64,000 nt of DNA from Condylostoma magnum. Its lineage: Eukaryota; Ciliophora; Heterotrichea; Heterotrichida; Condylostomatidae. Below the pieces are notes generated by a model, which saw only the letters and a list, made by a program, of their open reading frames with translations, had not been told where the DNA came from and made no database searches. The DNA lies in contig CAKKTI010000008.1 of assembly GCA_920105805.1 (NCBI GenBank), forward strand, positions 1-64,000. Reading direction: 5' to 3'. The position numbers were made by a program, and so were the translations under genes. Each line of letters begins with the position of its first letter. Position 1 is the stretch's first letter. Shown piece after piece: positions 24,355 through 37,191 of the stretch.

Positions 24355-27300
24355 TTAGCTTTGCCTTCTTCATTTGAGATAATTATAAAACATAATTAAG
24401 AATATTGAGATAATCAAAGCTGATCCAATACAGATAAAAACTATTACATATGTATCACTTGCATCCTTTTCTAAGTTACCGATTCTATAAATTGTTATTC
24501 ATTAGGATTATATTTCAGTGAAATTCGAGTCGTTGTTAACTCCTAATTTAAGCATATTTTAGTATTATTAGGGCTGCAAAGATTTGTATTCTTCTTCAGT
24601 AATTTGAGGAATTTATATCTATGGCCTCTGCATCTAAGTTAGCCTTAAATCCCTTTACTATAGTGTATAGCTTAACAATAGGTGCTCATTGAGAAATATT
24701 GCTTCACAAGGGTTTTCTGTTTAAAAGTAAGTTTTACAATTTGCTCTTGTTTTAATTTATTGATTAGTAATATTAAAAATCTAGTAATATAAGTTTTAGT
24801 AGCCCCAAGTTTGTAAAAGGCCTACAGTTTATTGATTTGGACTTATTGCTATTTTGTATAAGTTTGTATTCAATGCACCATTGTTTATATTTTGATAGTA
24901 ATATTAATGTACTTCATTAAGTGTATGATTCGCAGTAATATTATAATGTGTCAACGAAAATATGTCAGCTTTATACACTTAACTTTTGTATATTCTTTAA
25001 TTTTAAGCCATTTAAAAACGTGTATTATCTTTGTACACCAGTTATGCATCCTTTCCAATCAACTTGTAAATTCTAAACTCTTAGTTTTATAGTAGCAAGT
25101 AAAGTAAATCTTCATGATTAATAGTTGTTTCTGCATATAAGTATTGTATCAGTGGTTATTCTAACTACAGACTAGCAAAATCGAAGTTTCAGCTGGTAAT
25201 ATTTTTATCTGATGTATTGAATTGTACTACTGTAAATCTATCAAACCAATCATTACTATTTTAGTAACTTTTAGGGAAAAGTCTATATGTTAACGCTACA
25301 GTTGGTTCTTTAAAATCTAATGGTATTAATCCTTAAAGAATCCCATTTTCAATAGTATATGTTTCTAATTTTAATATACTAAGATTTCTATCGTTTTGAA
25401 TCTGGTAAAAATGCAATGCTTAATTATAATTGTAATGTTGGTTATCATTAACCTTAGAATAGACGCAAAAATACATATTTGTTTCATTTTATGGCATAAG
25501 AAGCTTAATAATCTCTGCATTTGCTTCCTATTCGAATTATAAACTGTGAGTTTTATAAAAATGTGGATAATTTAGCCTTTCATCATCAAAACTATAAAAG
25601 GTTAAATTATTATTGTTTAAAGTGAAAAAGTAGTTAAAGACTGGCCCCTGAATATAATACTCTATAGCTTAGTTTGCATAATCATCTAATTCCTAATTAT
25701 TTTATATAACACTCGCAAATAGATTACTAAGTTTATCTTTCCAGTAGGCTGTAAAGTTTAAATTCTAGCCAAAGATTATGTCATCTAAATAAATAGATTT
25801 TTCTATTGAATAGGCCACTCTATTGATTGTTATATTCTCGAACCTTTCACTAATGTACGGCTCAATTTCATTAGGATGTATTCTATAATTAATTTTATAG
25901 TTATTATGATGTTTTTCATTACGTGCAATAAAAGTCACTGTGATATTTTTTGTATCTTAAATTTAAACATCATTACACTTTTCAAAGTATATTTCGTTCT
26001 TAGATTCCGCATAGTTTTGATATTTAAGGGTATATATATTCATTTCGTTCAATTTCAAATTTACTAAAAAGGAAGTTTGTACTAATTATCAATTTTGCGT
26101 CTCTTTGAGGTCAAAAGTCTTGTACAAAGCTCCAGCGTTACTATTATCTAACAGCACTATATATCCATAACTATTAGTTATAATTAAACTTCCTTCCTTT
26201 TAAATCTAAACGGTTTAAATTATCTCCTCTTAACCTATAAATGGTTAAATTATCCTTTTACTTTTATAAGGTGGCTTTGAATCAATCTATACAATTTCTT
26301 TAGACTGCGTTACACCTATTAAATAATCTTCTTTTAGATACAGTTATTCTATTCCATTGTAGATAGGATAGTATTATGATAATGTTTTAGATTATATAAA
26401 TACTTAAACTACTGTATTACTACTCTTTAAATACACTAATACCTCCTATGAGCCATCAAATAATACCTAGCTTATTTATTAAGTAATACTCGTATTACGC
26501 AAATCAATAGAATGATAATCGTATATTGCACCAGGATTCCATTGTAAAAGATAAACTTCTTGATAATCTGAGCATAAAATGTATTCAAGGCTTTCTACTA
26601 CTATATCACACTTTATTTTAGCGTAAAATTTAAATATTTAATCTGATTAATTCGCGTTCACTAGTATCAATTAAGATGAATCATCCTTACAACTAAAAAC
26701 AAGTAGAAAAGTATCCGTACTACTATCAAGTTACAAAGCTTTTCACGGTGCACAATTTTAAATTTCATAGTTTTGATTAACTGTTTCGCTTCCATAAAAC
26801 AAAAACTCTTGTTTACTCATAAGTATAAATACATTAGGTCTAATTGCAAAAATATCAGTGTAATTATTTTGTAATCTTACACTTGTCATTAGCTCTAATT
26901 TGTTCAATTCATTACTGTATTATACTGAATAATCATCTGATTAGGCTTATTCTATAGTATAATTTAAATTTCATCCGGTGAACATATCGTAGAAATTGAA
27001 ATCATAGGGATGGGATTAATTTCTTGTTATTAGGTTTAAATCAATAGGCTAATCTATCTCAGGGGAATTGTAGTATTATTATATTTTCTATACGGCATGG
27101 GTCTAGTTATTTATCCTTACATCAATTGTCTAGTTTCAATGTTAATCCTTATTAATAATAGAAGAAATTTATAAATTTACTTGAAAATCTCTTGAGCCTC
27201 CATTAATACTAAGTGTTGTCGGAGAATAAGTTCAATCCAATAAATAAAGTTGAGTTGTAGTTCTTATAAGTAGTTTGTTATCTAATATAAACTTAACTCC

Positions 27301-28401
27301 TAAAACTTTATCGTTTTTACTGTTAATCTGAGATAATTCAGTAGTCTCCTCAATTCAAAATTGGTTGAGGTTTTAATCTATTGTAAATGTTTAAAGAACA
27401 TAAGAATCAGTCTGATTAAGTTGGTTTAATAGTAAGTTTTGGGAATTTATGCTAATTAAGTTATTCAAATCAGGCACAAAATACCTTAATCCGGATAATT
27501 CCATAATATAAAATCCACTTTTTAAGTAAATTCCTATTGTATCTTTATAATCTACTTCTATTAGCCTTTGCAAATCAGAGGTAAAAGGCCCACTACTTTT
27601 CAAGCTTAAACTATAAAAACTATCATCAGCTGAATGAATAAACTATAAGAAATTATTACAATCTGCTATGATTAATGTATTATTCTATCAAAATTGCATA
27701 TCTTATAAGCAAACCCTTTAGTTATCGTAATAATTCTTAATGACATTTTGTATCTAGAATGATTATGCATTTTGTTGAAATGATATTATATAAATCAATG
27801 CATTTTAACCCAAGGTATTACTAATTGCACATATTTAGGACTGTGAGCACCTTAATAAAATTGATGAGTCAAATTTAAGCTAACTTTATATCAAGGTAGG
27901 AAATGGAGAATCATAAATTTGTAATTCAAGCTGAAATAGTAAGGTTGTTTAGTTTTTATATGCACATAAAATTATTAAAAACTTATCTCCAGCTACCTCA
28001 GTAGTTTCTAAGCCGTAAATATAATCAATTGGGTGAATTTCTGATACATTTCAATTTCTCCTGGGCGTAATTGTACTATTGTATACTTCAAAAAGGTATA
28101 AAGTATCTCTGGAGAATGTGATTGCTATTTAGTCTTAAAATAGCGCTATGCTGTTTTGTCTGTAGTCAGAAAAGTTAACTTAATCTACAAAGGTTGAATT
28201 TAAAAATATAGTATTAAAATTTTGCTCTAATTTTGCTTGAGATTCTTCCTTTAGCAAACTGTATTGAAGACCTTAGCCTAGAAATACCTAATTCATATCA
28301 ATAGTGAACGTTTCGTTGGGTTATAAGTAAATTTAAGATATATCTCTAGTGGTTACGATTCGAGCTATGCACTGTATAAGCTGGAGAAATAAAAGGAACA
28401 T
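24355..28401 (-). CDS. Large type I membrane protein of unknown function
   Basis: The 1,348-residue frame is uninterrupted. It has a signal peptide (MFLLFLQLIQCIARI), a long ectodomain with many Asn-x-Ser/Thr sites and beta-strand-like segments, then one transmembrane helix (VIVFICIGSALIISIF) and a short basic tail (YNYLKWRRQS). The stop is TAA at 24355; TGA after YNYLK is another option. Cysteines are sparse, unlike the neighbouring Cys-rich protein. I recognise no domain; propeller-like repetition such as LLDWTYSPTTLS is only suggestive. It converges with the DUF4215 gene. Confidence 0.75.
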
Positions 28402-28834
28402 TTTTATAATAAAGCTGGAAAGATTTAAGCATTAATTTCAGAGCTTTATTAAGTATATTACATAATTTGGAGTAGGGGTAATAAATATTACTGATCCATT
28501 TTATTATCTGATTTTGTTTAAAGTATATTACTAAACTGCTATCTCAATCTATTGGATGAATTCTTTGTTTAGAGTAATATACCGGAAATTAAGGGAATCT
28601 AGTGCTTATCTGTAGATTTTTATTTTGTGTATTAGTTGTAGTTTGATTATTAGTTTGCCGTTACTTATTTCTCCTATTATTTATTTAGCTGATAGTGCTT
28701 CCTATTGCTTAGATATAAATGATGATTATCTTAATTCCAATAACAACAAATAGAATATAAAGCTTAATGCTATAAAAATCTATATAAAAAATTAAACTAC
28801 TATTTTGATTAATAATTGTGAAAAAATAGCTAAA
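28402..28834. other. Intergenic, upstream of the large type I membrane protein gene
   Basis: About 430 bp with no translation of clear coding character on either strand. It should contain the 5' regions of the minus-strand gene starting at 28401 and of the plus-strand genes to the right. Nothing else recognised. Confidence 0.35.
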
Positions 28835-29098
28835 ATGCTCCCCATAATCATTTTAGCATATGGTCTTACAATAATCAGGCAGATTGCATACAGTAAAAGC
28901 ATTAGTCATCTTATCCGTATTGATTTTCTGTGCATAATCCTGTTACAGAATCTGTATAAATGCTATAACCATTAATGATTCTTATATATATAAGGGAATA
29001 CGCTTACCTCTATACCTAAATTATCTTGGCTCTATAAACATTTTTTAATACTCCTAATCCCTAAAATCATTTTATATACATATAGAGTAGTATTATAA
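28835..29098 (+). CDS. Possible small membrane protein
   Basis: An 87-residue frame starts MLPIIILAYGLTIIRQIAYS and reaches TAA at 29096. It has two hydrophobic segments and a plausible residue mix, and it precedes the XK-like gene on the same strand. Beyond the TAA the frame stays open for about 30 codons. No family recognised; it could also be an upstream exon. Confidence 0.3.
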
Positions 29099-29169
29099 AT
29101 TCTGGGCTGTCAAATTTCTATAATTTCTCTCAATTTTGTTAATCAAATGTTGAATACTAAAATTGTAAA

Positions 29170-29796
29170 ATGGGAGACCGATTTTGAATGTATTTCGATG
29201 CTTTCTTATTTTTTGTTGGTTTTATACTACGAGCATCTGATTTAGCGCTTGATATTATGTATTTGCTAACAGAAACATTTGATAACGAGCTTTACTACTA
29301 TCTTTGTATATTTTTTATTGTTTCTTCCCCAAGTATAATACTACTAGCCTTTATTGTCATAGTTATTATCAAATTGATCTAAGGGTAGTATTCAGTTGCG
29401 GGAAAATAGCTATTACTTGGATTTGCAACTGCTATTTTCGATCCAACAGGTTTTACATCATTATTTCTATGTATTGTGATACTAAAACTAAAACTAAAAT
29501 AACAAGACAGAGATTATCTGGATATGACCTCCAAAATAACGGGAGTAGTTGAAGGAATCTTAGAAAGTGTGCCTTCTATAATCATTCAAACTTTCAATAA
29601 TATAGAGAATGATGCATGGTCATTAATAGCTATTCTATCAATTACAGCATCTATAGCTGGAGTACTTTATACCATACTAAAGCTAGTATTCTTATGTGAT
29701 AAATACGCAAAAATAGCTCAGTGGGTAGAAGATGAAATTCCCCATAATGATGACGGTGAGGCTGCAGGTATTGAAGTTGCTCAAAGAAATAGTTAG
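29170..29796 (+). CDS. XK-related (XKR) family membrane protein
   Basis: The 208-residue protein starts MGDRFWMYFDAFLFF. The N-terminal helix pair with FILRASDLALDIMYLLTETF and the later ESVPSIIIQTFNN fit XK/XKR proteins (PF09815), which carry a D-x-x-x-D membrane motif and an E-x-x-P-Q-like motif. Some XKRs are phospholipid scramblases. At least four transmembrane segments are visible. It is shorter than animal XKRs (about 400 residues) and lacks their last helices. It ends QRNS TAG TAA, a doubled stop. Family assignment is moderate; activity is not implied. Confidence 0.65.
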
Positions 29797-29906
29797 TAAA
29801 ACTTTTACAAATAACTTTACAATTTTTAGTTGTTTATTAATTTTCTCTTGATATCAATAATGAATCTCTACCAGCTTAAGAATAGGAGAATAAATTTGTA
29901 ATCAAT

Positions 29907-30872
29907 ATGAAAAATTTATGAACCTATCCCCTATTAGTTATAGGATTACTAGCAATTAGCTCAGCAGCAACCGCCTTCGATGAGTTAGAAGATATTGGAG
30001 GATGTTTGAAAGGGTCATGAAGACTTCAATTTACAGCTTATGCCTAGATGTTCTTATAGATTAATGGCTGAAGAAAACAAAGGGCAAAATCTATAGATAT
30101 GTACAAAACCCAATATTTGTGGATAATATTAGGTGGCCTATTAGTTGGCTCAAGCTTTTGCCTTTGGGCTTGAAGTTTAGAATTGACATCAATGGCCCAA
30201 TCCTTGCTGTTTCTCTGCACTCCTTCAATTTTACTAGTTCCAGTACAGTTGTTAATGAAGCAAAAGGTGTATAAATGAGAAATCTTTGGAGTGACAGTAG
30301 GCATGATAGGATTAGTCTTGGTAGTATTGGATACTGATGGAGGTAATGCAACGTGGTATGGAGATTTACTAGCCTTTGGAGCAGCTATAACAATTACGTT
30401 CATTCTCCTTATAGGTACAAGCATGCTAAAAGATAAAGAGTACCCTTTATTCGTATGGCTTTTCCCAGTTAGTCTATCCGGAGCTATTTTTAGCTATATT
30501 TTTGCATTAATAGTACAAGAAGAGGAGTAGAACTTCTTTGGATGGTATTAACTGGAATATCTTCCATATGCAATTTACTTAGGACTTGTGCCAGGTGTCA
30601 TTGGGCATGGTATAATTAACTTCCTATTAAGGTATATGTCTCCTATATTAATAGCATCCTTTAGTAATTTTGAGCCTGTTTTAGGAAGTATTATTGGGTG
30701 GATATTTGGGTATTAAGGCATTCCAAATGCGCTTACTTGGGTTGGGGGATTTATCATATTAATTGGAAACACAATCGTTACAATAAAGGGAGGAGATAAA
30801 ACAAAGGATACACAGGAAATGATAACAGAAAGTGATCCAGATGCCAGTTTAATCAGCCTTCAACAATCTTGA
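29907..30872 (+). CDS. EamA/DMT-type membrane transporter
   Basis: The 321-residue protein has about ten hydrophobic helices in two halves. The N-terminal half includes LWIILGGLLVGSSFCLWAWS. The second contains VPGVIGHGIINFLLRYMSP and SFSNFEPVLGSIIGWIFG, the EamA (PF00892) second-repeat signature. This superfamily exports or exchanges metabolites; the substrate cannot be told. Trp is encoded by both TGA and TGG inside the gene, yet the reading ends LQQS TGA at 30870, with no coding-like sequence beyond. It converges with the USP gene, 96 bp away. Confidence 0.8.
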
Positions 30873-30968
30873 TTGCTTAATAACTACTTTATAAAATATG
30901 TATTAAGTTTGATTATGTAATAATTAAAAGTACTAAGAGTGTGGGTGAATTAAGTTAACCACATATTA

Positions 30969-33900
30969 TTAATTAAATGCATCTCTACTAATATTTATAA
31001 CATTGCTTGAGGATAACTCTTTTCTTTTAAAGAATAATAAATATGCATGCTGACCTATTGAATCTGGTAGCTTATCTAATTGCATAAGATTATTATCGTC
31101 AAAAAGAATCCATTATTTGTCCTGTAAACAATAAGACGTATAATGCCCACTCTATAAACTACCAGTGTGGCATATTATTCCAAATAAGCTATAAGTGCTT
31201 AAAACCTTGTTTTCCATTTCATTCTGTATAGGAGCTTTAACCCATTTGGAAACATCAAAGTCTTCTAGAGTAATTTAAACACTTGAGTCAATTTTATCTA
31301 AAATTCCTTACTAGAAAGTAAATCGCTTCAAACACAGTATAAAAATATCAGGAACCTTTCACACCTCTAGCTAAATCGTCATATGCTAATTCTGACAGTG
31401 CTAGCATGTATTCTCTACCTTTTCACTCTTAGTAAAAGTATCAAAGCACTCAGATAGCTTTACTTCTCCTTTTAGATTTTCTTACTTTGATCTGGCTTCT
31501 AAATATCCATCAGTTTCTAAAATGTTTTGATTAAAGTAACCGTATTATCACTATAGCACAATTACTAGATTATGTAGTCTATCATTCAGAGTTTTTAACA
31601 ACCCGTTACCTTTAGATAACTCACATCCCATACAGTTTTTCTTACAAAGCCCGCATTTCTTGCAATTTTGATCCAGTATAACTAAATTAGCAATTGATTC
31701 TATTCTTTTACGATTTCTCTTGCTTTCAGTTCTTTTAATCTACGGGAGACTATTCTGTTAAAATGATTAAGTTCTTTTATACACCTCATTATGAAGATCT
31801 TTTAGCTTGGCATTTATGTCTAGGTTTAAATATAGAGGAAATCCTACTAATTCTTATTTTAAGCCTGAGGATGCAACAACTGTATGAGGAACTTCGAATG
31901 TAATTTATAAGTCTCTTTTCTTGTTTTCTTATTGCTGGGAGTCTATTGTTTCTCCTTGTGAAATATCAATCGAAGGGTGTTTTTCTATACTTCTTTTCCT
32001 AACTTGGTTTTAATCTAGAATTTAATATACAGCAAGTTCTTACCCGCTCTTAATTCCTAGGTTTTTTAACAGACTTTATTATGAATTACTTAAAATAGCT
32101 GTAATTCTATTGTTTTTAACCTCCATAAGCCTTAATTTCTACTTCGGCTGTTACACATTTTCTGAAATTTTATCAATAACTGTTTCTATTGTGTCAAATG
32201 AGGAAAAAATGTACCCGAATTTTGCCAAGCTTCCCTTTATAGGAATATAAGTCACATAAATTACAATGTCATACTCAGCTGGTATTGGAAGACTTAAATC
32301 AGTGAAAAGTTCAAAAATAGTCTTCCTATTTTAGCATTGGTTGCAAGTTAATACAGTACGAGAAATCCCGCCACACATGTCCGATATTACAGATCCCTTT
32401 TCCCCTTGTAAGCTTTGCCATAGATTATTAGCTTATTAAACCTCCTCTTCAATTGTCCCGTTTTCTATAACTGATAGTTTTACGGCTTAACCAGATCTTA
32501 AAAAGCATTCGTGGAGATTGTCTAGAAGAATACTTAAGAACTCATGCGAATCATGTTGCTCACCTTCCGTGAAATATGGAAAAAACTGGAATAATTAAGT
32601 ACAGAAATTTTAAATAGCTCTTTTAGTGTCTTATCCCTATCAAATCTTTTTGATAACTTTTGCAAACTGATGAATAAGCTAAGTTTGGAATTATTCCTGT
32701 GTTGACTGCTGTAAATATGCTTTCAGGCCTTTACTCACTAGAAAGTCCTTTATAAGAGGAGTGTTTGAGATACATTATACTACACTGTTTATGTAGCAGC
32801 TGTTTCCAAGGTTGCTTAGTCCAATTTTCCCTATTCCCTAACTTACCATTTTAAAGGAGCTTTGAGCTAAGGCTATAAATTCTGATTATTTATCTATTAA
32901 CAAATTGGTTTGGTCTAGTAATTTAACCATTACCTTTCTGAATTAAACTTTGACAACAATTCCAGTTTCTCAGGTTCCATTTTAGTCTTTATCCACCACT
33001 ACGTGGTCTCCTGGTTTAAATTAATTTCTACTTGTAGCGTATTACTTTAATTAAATAACACTTTTATTCTAAACACTTAATTACCCAACAGTTTGATTAG
33101 GCTCAATTAGTTAGGATTCATCGTTTTATAGCAGATATATTCTGACATTATCTTTTAATTACCACTCATCTATTATTCTTTTTAACTTTACTAATATAAT
33201 GTCATCATTATAAAGTAAAATTTGTTCTTCTTTTTCTACTAAGTTTCTAAAGTTCTTTAGTTGTATAACAACAGTTGCTGGGTATAAAATTATTTCCTAG
33301 TTTTCTTTATTAATTTTCCTTACTATAGTTGGGCCTCCCCCATACCAAATCTAAAACTCTGTTCAGGCTTATTTCACCAGTGCCACAAAATCCACGTTCT
33401 ACCTCAAACCTATTTTTAGTTCAACTTGGTCTTATAGTAAATTGTAATTATCAATACTTATGGGCCTGCGCTTCTCATTGTAACTACTGTTAATTTCATT
33501 AATCTTCTGCCCTTCATCATTGTATCGAGTATAGTGGCACCAAGCATCCCATCATTGTATAGAAATTAAATACCGTTTGCTTTACTCTTAGTAAATTTTG
33601 TTTTATTAAAAAGAACTTATGATTCTTCTCTCATTGGCTGCGGATGGGATAAATGCAAATAGTTAGATTATAATTTCTATATTAATGTTTTGCTCAAATC
33701 ATAAATTAAACTCGTTAAAAGTTAAGTTTGATTAAATCCCAAAAAAGTCTGTTTGTTTTTAGTCTAATTTGCAGTCTTATTTTAAAAACTTACTACCACT
33801 TTAGTAAAAGTGCACAAATTAGTAAAAGGTTTCAATATCCATTGCATTTCTTTTAGAAAATATGCTGAATATAAACTAGATTACTTCACCTAAGTTTCCA

Positions 33901-34205
33901 CAAATTATTTTAGATAGATTTATACAAAGATTTCTAAAACTTATGTATTATTTTCCTTCCAAGTCAAACTTAGAAAAGCAATTTTGTATTACTTAATTTG
34001 AACAGAACTTTAAAGCAGGAAAGACCTTTATAAAATCTTTTCGTCTGATTCCTTGATTACAAGCATATTTAAGGAAGTTCTACCTGATAAGTTATAATTG
34101 ATTTTATGATCATCGATCTAAAGCAATATTATGTTGGTTTATGTTAGGTATAGGGTAAGATTCAATCACAACTTCTTTTACTTTTCTGCTAGAGCAACCT
34201 CCCAT
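30969..34205 (-). CDS. USP32-like ubiquitin carboxyl-terminal hydrolase
   Basis: The 1,078-residue cysteine protease should remove ubiquitin from proteins. It starts MGGCSSRKVKE, a good N-myristoylation site that predicts membrane attachment. EF-hand-like helices (NCFSKFDLEGKQYISF, YIFSI-type repeats) follow at about 40-120, then a DUSP-like region (RYLISIQWWDAWCHY, about 190-320). The USP fold begins at about 520 with the Cys box GLSNLGNSCYINSVVQC. A zinc-binding CxxC set (CKKCGLCKKNCMGC) comes near 850, then the His box GHYTSYCLQDKQWILFDD. EF-hand plus DUSP plus USP is the order of USP32. It ends at TAA TAA (30966-30971). The frame is intron-free. Confidence 0.9.
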
Positions 34206-34266
34206 TTTTATTAAGATTTTGGATATATTAACTATAATTAAAACAACTTTTACTATAAACTTAAAC
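34206..34266. promoter_or_regulatory. Short divergent promoter region
   Basis: Only 61 bp separate the start codons of the USP and ankyrin genes, so both promoters and 5' leaders must fit in or overlap this AT-rich stretch. No motif is recognisable. Confidence 0.35.
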
Positions 34267-34821
34267 ATGTCATAGTTTGGAAGTAAGCATAGGGTTATAA
34301 AGGCTATTTAGAAGAATAATGTTAGGCTATTATTACATTTAGTTGAGAATCAAAATATATAGCCGGATACACCATTAGATAAGCTTGGGAATAACATGTT
34401 TTTTATTGCATGTGGGGTAGGATCAACCTAAATGATGTAGAATATGTTAGACTGATATGATATAGATATCCACGGATTTAATTAATAAGGGGAAACTTGT
34501 GTACATCAGGCAGTAAGAAGCTGTAATTTTGATGCTGTCTAATGACTCTGGGAAAAAGGGGCAGATTGTCATTAAAAAACTCTTAAGTATAAGAGAACTC
34601 CTTATTAATTATCCTAAAAACTAATTAAAGACCACAGATTTGCTAACAAAAGAAAATCACTAAGAAGGATTCGAGATTTTTTATTTTAAGCCTATTTCAT
34701 TGATTGTAGAGGAGTAGAGGTTAGAAAATTCCTATGAATTTATAGCAAATTGGCCCAGAATAGACAAGGAATAGGAAAGTTGACCTCTTATATGGCAAGA
34801 GATGTAGCAGAATTTTTATGA
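34267..34821 (+). CDS. Ankyrin-repeat protein
   Basis: About 184 residues from MSQFGSKHRVIKAIQKNNV. Ankyrin repeats span roughly residues 10-115: NNVRLLLHLVE, FFIACGVGSTQMMQNML, then GETCVHQAVRSCNFDAVQWL and KGADCHQKT. After them comes a basic region (ANKRKSLRRIRDF). The stop is read as TGA at 34819; reading on gives about 17 hydrophobic residues to TAA at 34873. A protein-interaction module; partner unknown. Confidence 0.7.
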
Positions 34822-35013
34822 AATGTATTTTCTATAATAAAAGTCTTTGAATTTATCATTTTAAAATATGCCTAAATAAGCAAACTATTTTGTATCTTTT
34901 TATGTTAACATATATCAAGTTCTACATATATGAATCTTATTTCAATGTCCTTTCATATATTAAATTTAATAATAAATTGGATATTTTATAGATATAAACT
35001 CTCAAACATATAT

Positions 35014-35515
35014 TAATAAACTTTATAATAGAATAAAAATCCTTCAAAGCTATCAATAGAATTCGAATCAGCTTTCTCAATTATTTCCATAAGTTCTTCA
35101 TTATTCATAGTCTCTACTAATTAGCTGGTAACTCTATTAAGATTTTAAAAGTCTTATCATTATTAAATAGTTTAAGGAACTTATTAATGTCTTCCTTGAT
35201 GTCCTTATAGAAAGACAGTCATAATATCTAAAACTCATCAAATAACTCCAGATATATCAGTGCCTAAATTGCTGATAAATGGTGGCATTTGGGGCTTCAA
35301 ATCCTAATGATTGCCTCGTTTAGTATTGAAAAATGATTTTGATGGTTTAAATATGTCAAATAATAAAACTAATTGAAAAGAAGTATTTTTTAGCTAAAAC
35401 CTATTCAACCAGTTCTTTTAGATCAATTGTATCAGATTATCCAGCATCAAATAAATCGAAAGTTTATTTCTTTGATTTAATCTTTAGTGATTCCTGGTCT
35501 TTCGTATTCCTTGAG
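35014..35515 (-). pseudogene. Centrin pseudogene
   Basis: Centrin segments appear in the right order but in different frames: ERPGITKDQIKEI (N-terminal RPGL.. motif), TFDLFDAGQSDTIDLKEL (EF-hand 1), LGFEAPNATI (after EF-hand 1), TDISGVI and LDIMTVFL (EF-hand 2), DINKFLKLFNNDKTFKI (EF-hand 3) and NEELMEIIEKADSNSI (EF-hand 4). Frame changes between nearly every segment, about 100 bp of extra sequence after EF-hand 1, and altered calcium-ligand positions mark it as a decayed copy. Short introns alone cannot explain it, since several shifts lack GT-AG candidates. An intact centrin must exist elsewhere. Confidence 0.75.
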
Positions 35516-35714
35516 ATTGAATTCATCTATTAGATAATAGAAAATCACTTTACAGATAAAAATGGGAGAAATCTTAACTCGTTTTAGATGGAGTAATATT
35601 AAGATAAATTTTGCTATAATAAAAAGTATTAGAAATAAAAACAAATAGTAAAAATATACATCTTTTTGTATAGTAAGACCCGCACACAATTTAACACCTA
35701 AATACTATAAATTA

Positions 35715-36320
35715 TTAATCATATGAAACTTTTTGCTTTTGTTTTATCAGCTGAATCAATTTGTTACCAATCATTGGAAACTTTGAGCTAGCTTATTTAT
35801 CAACCTTATTTTTTTCAAATCATTATTTCATTTCAGGGGATATTTGATAGCATCTCCTTTTAAATTACAAAGATTTAATTAATTTAGTCACTTTTGGAGA
35901 TTATAAGCTAATACTTAATTGTTGATTCTTTGGGCTTAAATTCCTTTATTTTCGAGTTATTTTATTTTATGCATCACCAATATAAGAAAACCGTGTTAAT
36001 TAATCAAATTCCACATGCTTTAAAACTCTACTCTACTAGTAAAATTTATTTCTGTTTAAAGGACTTAGACAATCAACTAGTGAGATGTTACAACCTTCTA
36101 GCTTTCTTATCTTTGATACCTTTGTATTATGTTATTAATATCCTTATAAAGAAGATGATCTTTGTTTTATTTCTTTTAATACTTTTATTTATTTATCAAA
36201 TTTTTCTTAAAAGTCTAAGCCTCTTCTATACGGTATTACATATTTGTAATAATTAGGCGAGTATACTTGCTTAGGTTCTTTTTACAATTCCATTAAGGCT
36301 TTGCATATATTCTCATTCAT
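35715..36320 (-). CDS. Basic protein of unknown function
   Basis: The 201-residue protein starts MNENICKALMELQKEPKQ and ends KQKVSYD before TAA TAA. It is Lys/Arg/Gln-rich and hydrophilic, with RRGLDFQEKFDKQIKVLKEI near the N-terminus and RKQRNLSPKNQQLSISLQSP later. The doubled stop and consistent composition support a real gene. No domain recognised; the composition would fit a cytoskeletal or nuclear protein. It diverges from the gene at 36403 with 82 bp between starts. Confidence 0.6.
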
Positions 36321-36402
36321 TTTAAATAGTTATTTTAACCTATTAAAGTCTTTAGATTTACAGTAAATAAAACATTTAGGTTAAAGCAACTTACTACATT
36401 TA

Positions 36403-37191
36403 ATGAAAAAAATTAATAGCTTACAGAATTAAACTTTTATTTGATTTGAAATTATTGAAGATTTTACACCCGATGATCAGAAAACTTATAAATACAATAC
36501 TTGCATAAAAAATTACTTGAAGGAGCAGTTATTTCACCTTCTCTATAAAAATTTCGCATAAGTTTTCACTGTATGATGTTCTTACCTATAGTCTAATTTC
36601 ATCCTAGTTAAATTTTTTATCTTTTATATTATGCTAACAGTTCAATTCCTCATTTCAAATAATCAATCCATTATTTTCACAGTCAGATAGATCAAGCCAT
36701 CAGTCTTTATTTAGTTAATGACTATAATTTGTACGTTTATTTTATTCAATAGTGCACGAAAGCATGAAAAATTAACTTTCAAAGAAGTCAATTTAGCTTA
36801 GTTAGAGGCATTTAGCAATTGGATCTTGGCTGAGACTGATATTTTCTTGGTATATTGAGTAGTTTAACTCATAAATAATCACACTTTATACTGAAATCTT
36901 AATTAGCTCCACTAATAGAATCATTTTTATTATAAATAATGCATTTAAATTGGATATTATTCAAAGTGGGGCTAAAAGTGGTAAATTAAGCCTAAGTTAG
37001 TATGTGTACTAAGCATATTATCAGAAATAGCATAGTTAGATTATATTATGTACTACAGAAATCATGACTTATACGGAAAACCCATAGATAACTTCCTACA
37101 AATAGTTCCTAAACTACATAATATAAAGAAAAACAATTATATTATAACTAATCAAACGAACTACACAACTCATCGATCCTCTTTAAAATAA
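36403..37191 (+). CDS. Probable membrane protein, unknown
   Basis: An open frame of about 260 codons from MKKINSLQNQTFIWFEII. It has a hydrophobic segment near residues 70-85 (ILVKFFIFYIMLTVQFLI), another near 110 (VFIQLMTIICTFILF), and a polar C-terminus (DLYGKPIDNFLQIVPKL). The end is uncertain: TAA at 37189 would overlap the antisense TPR gene by about 40 bp, and TAA TAG near 36922 is an earlier choice. No family recognised. Confidence 0.45.
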
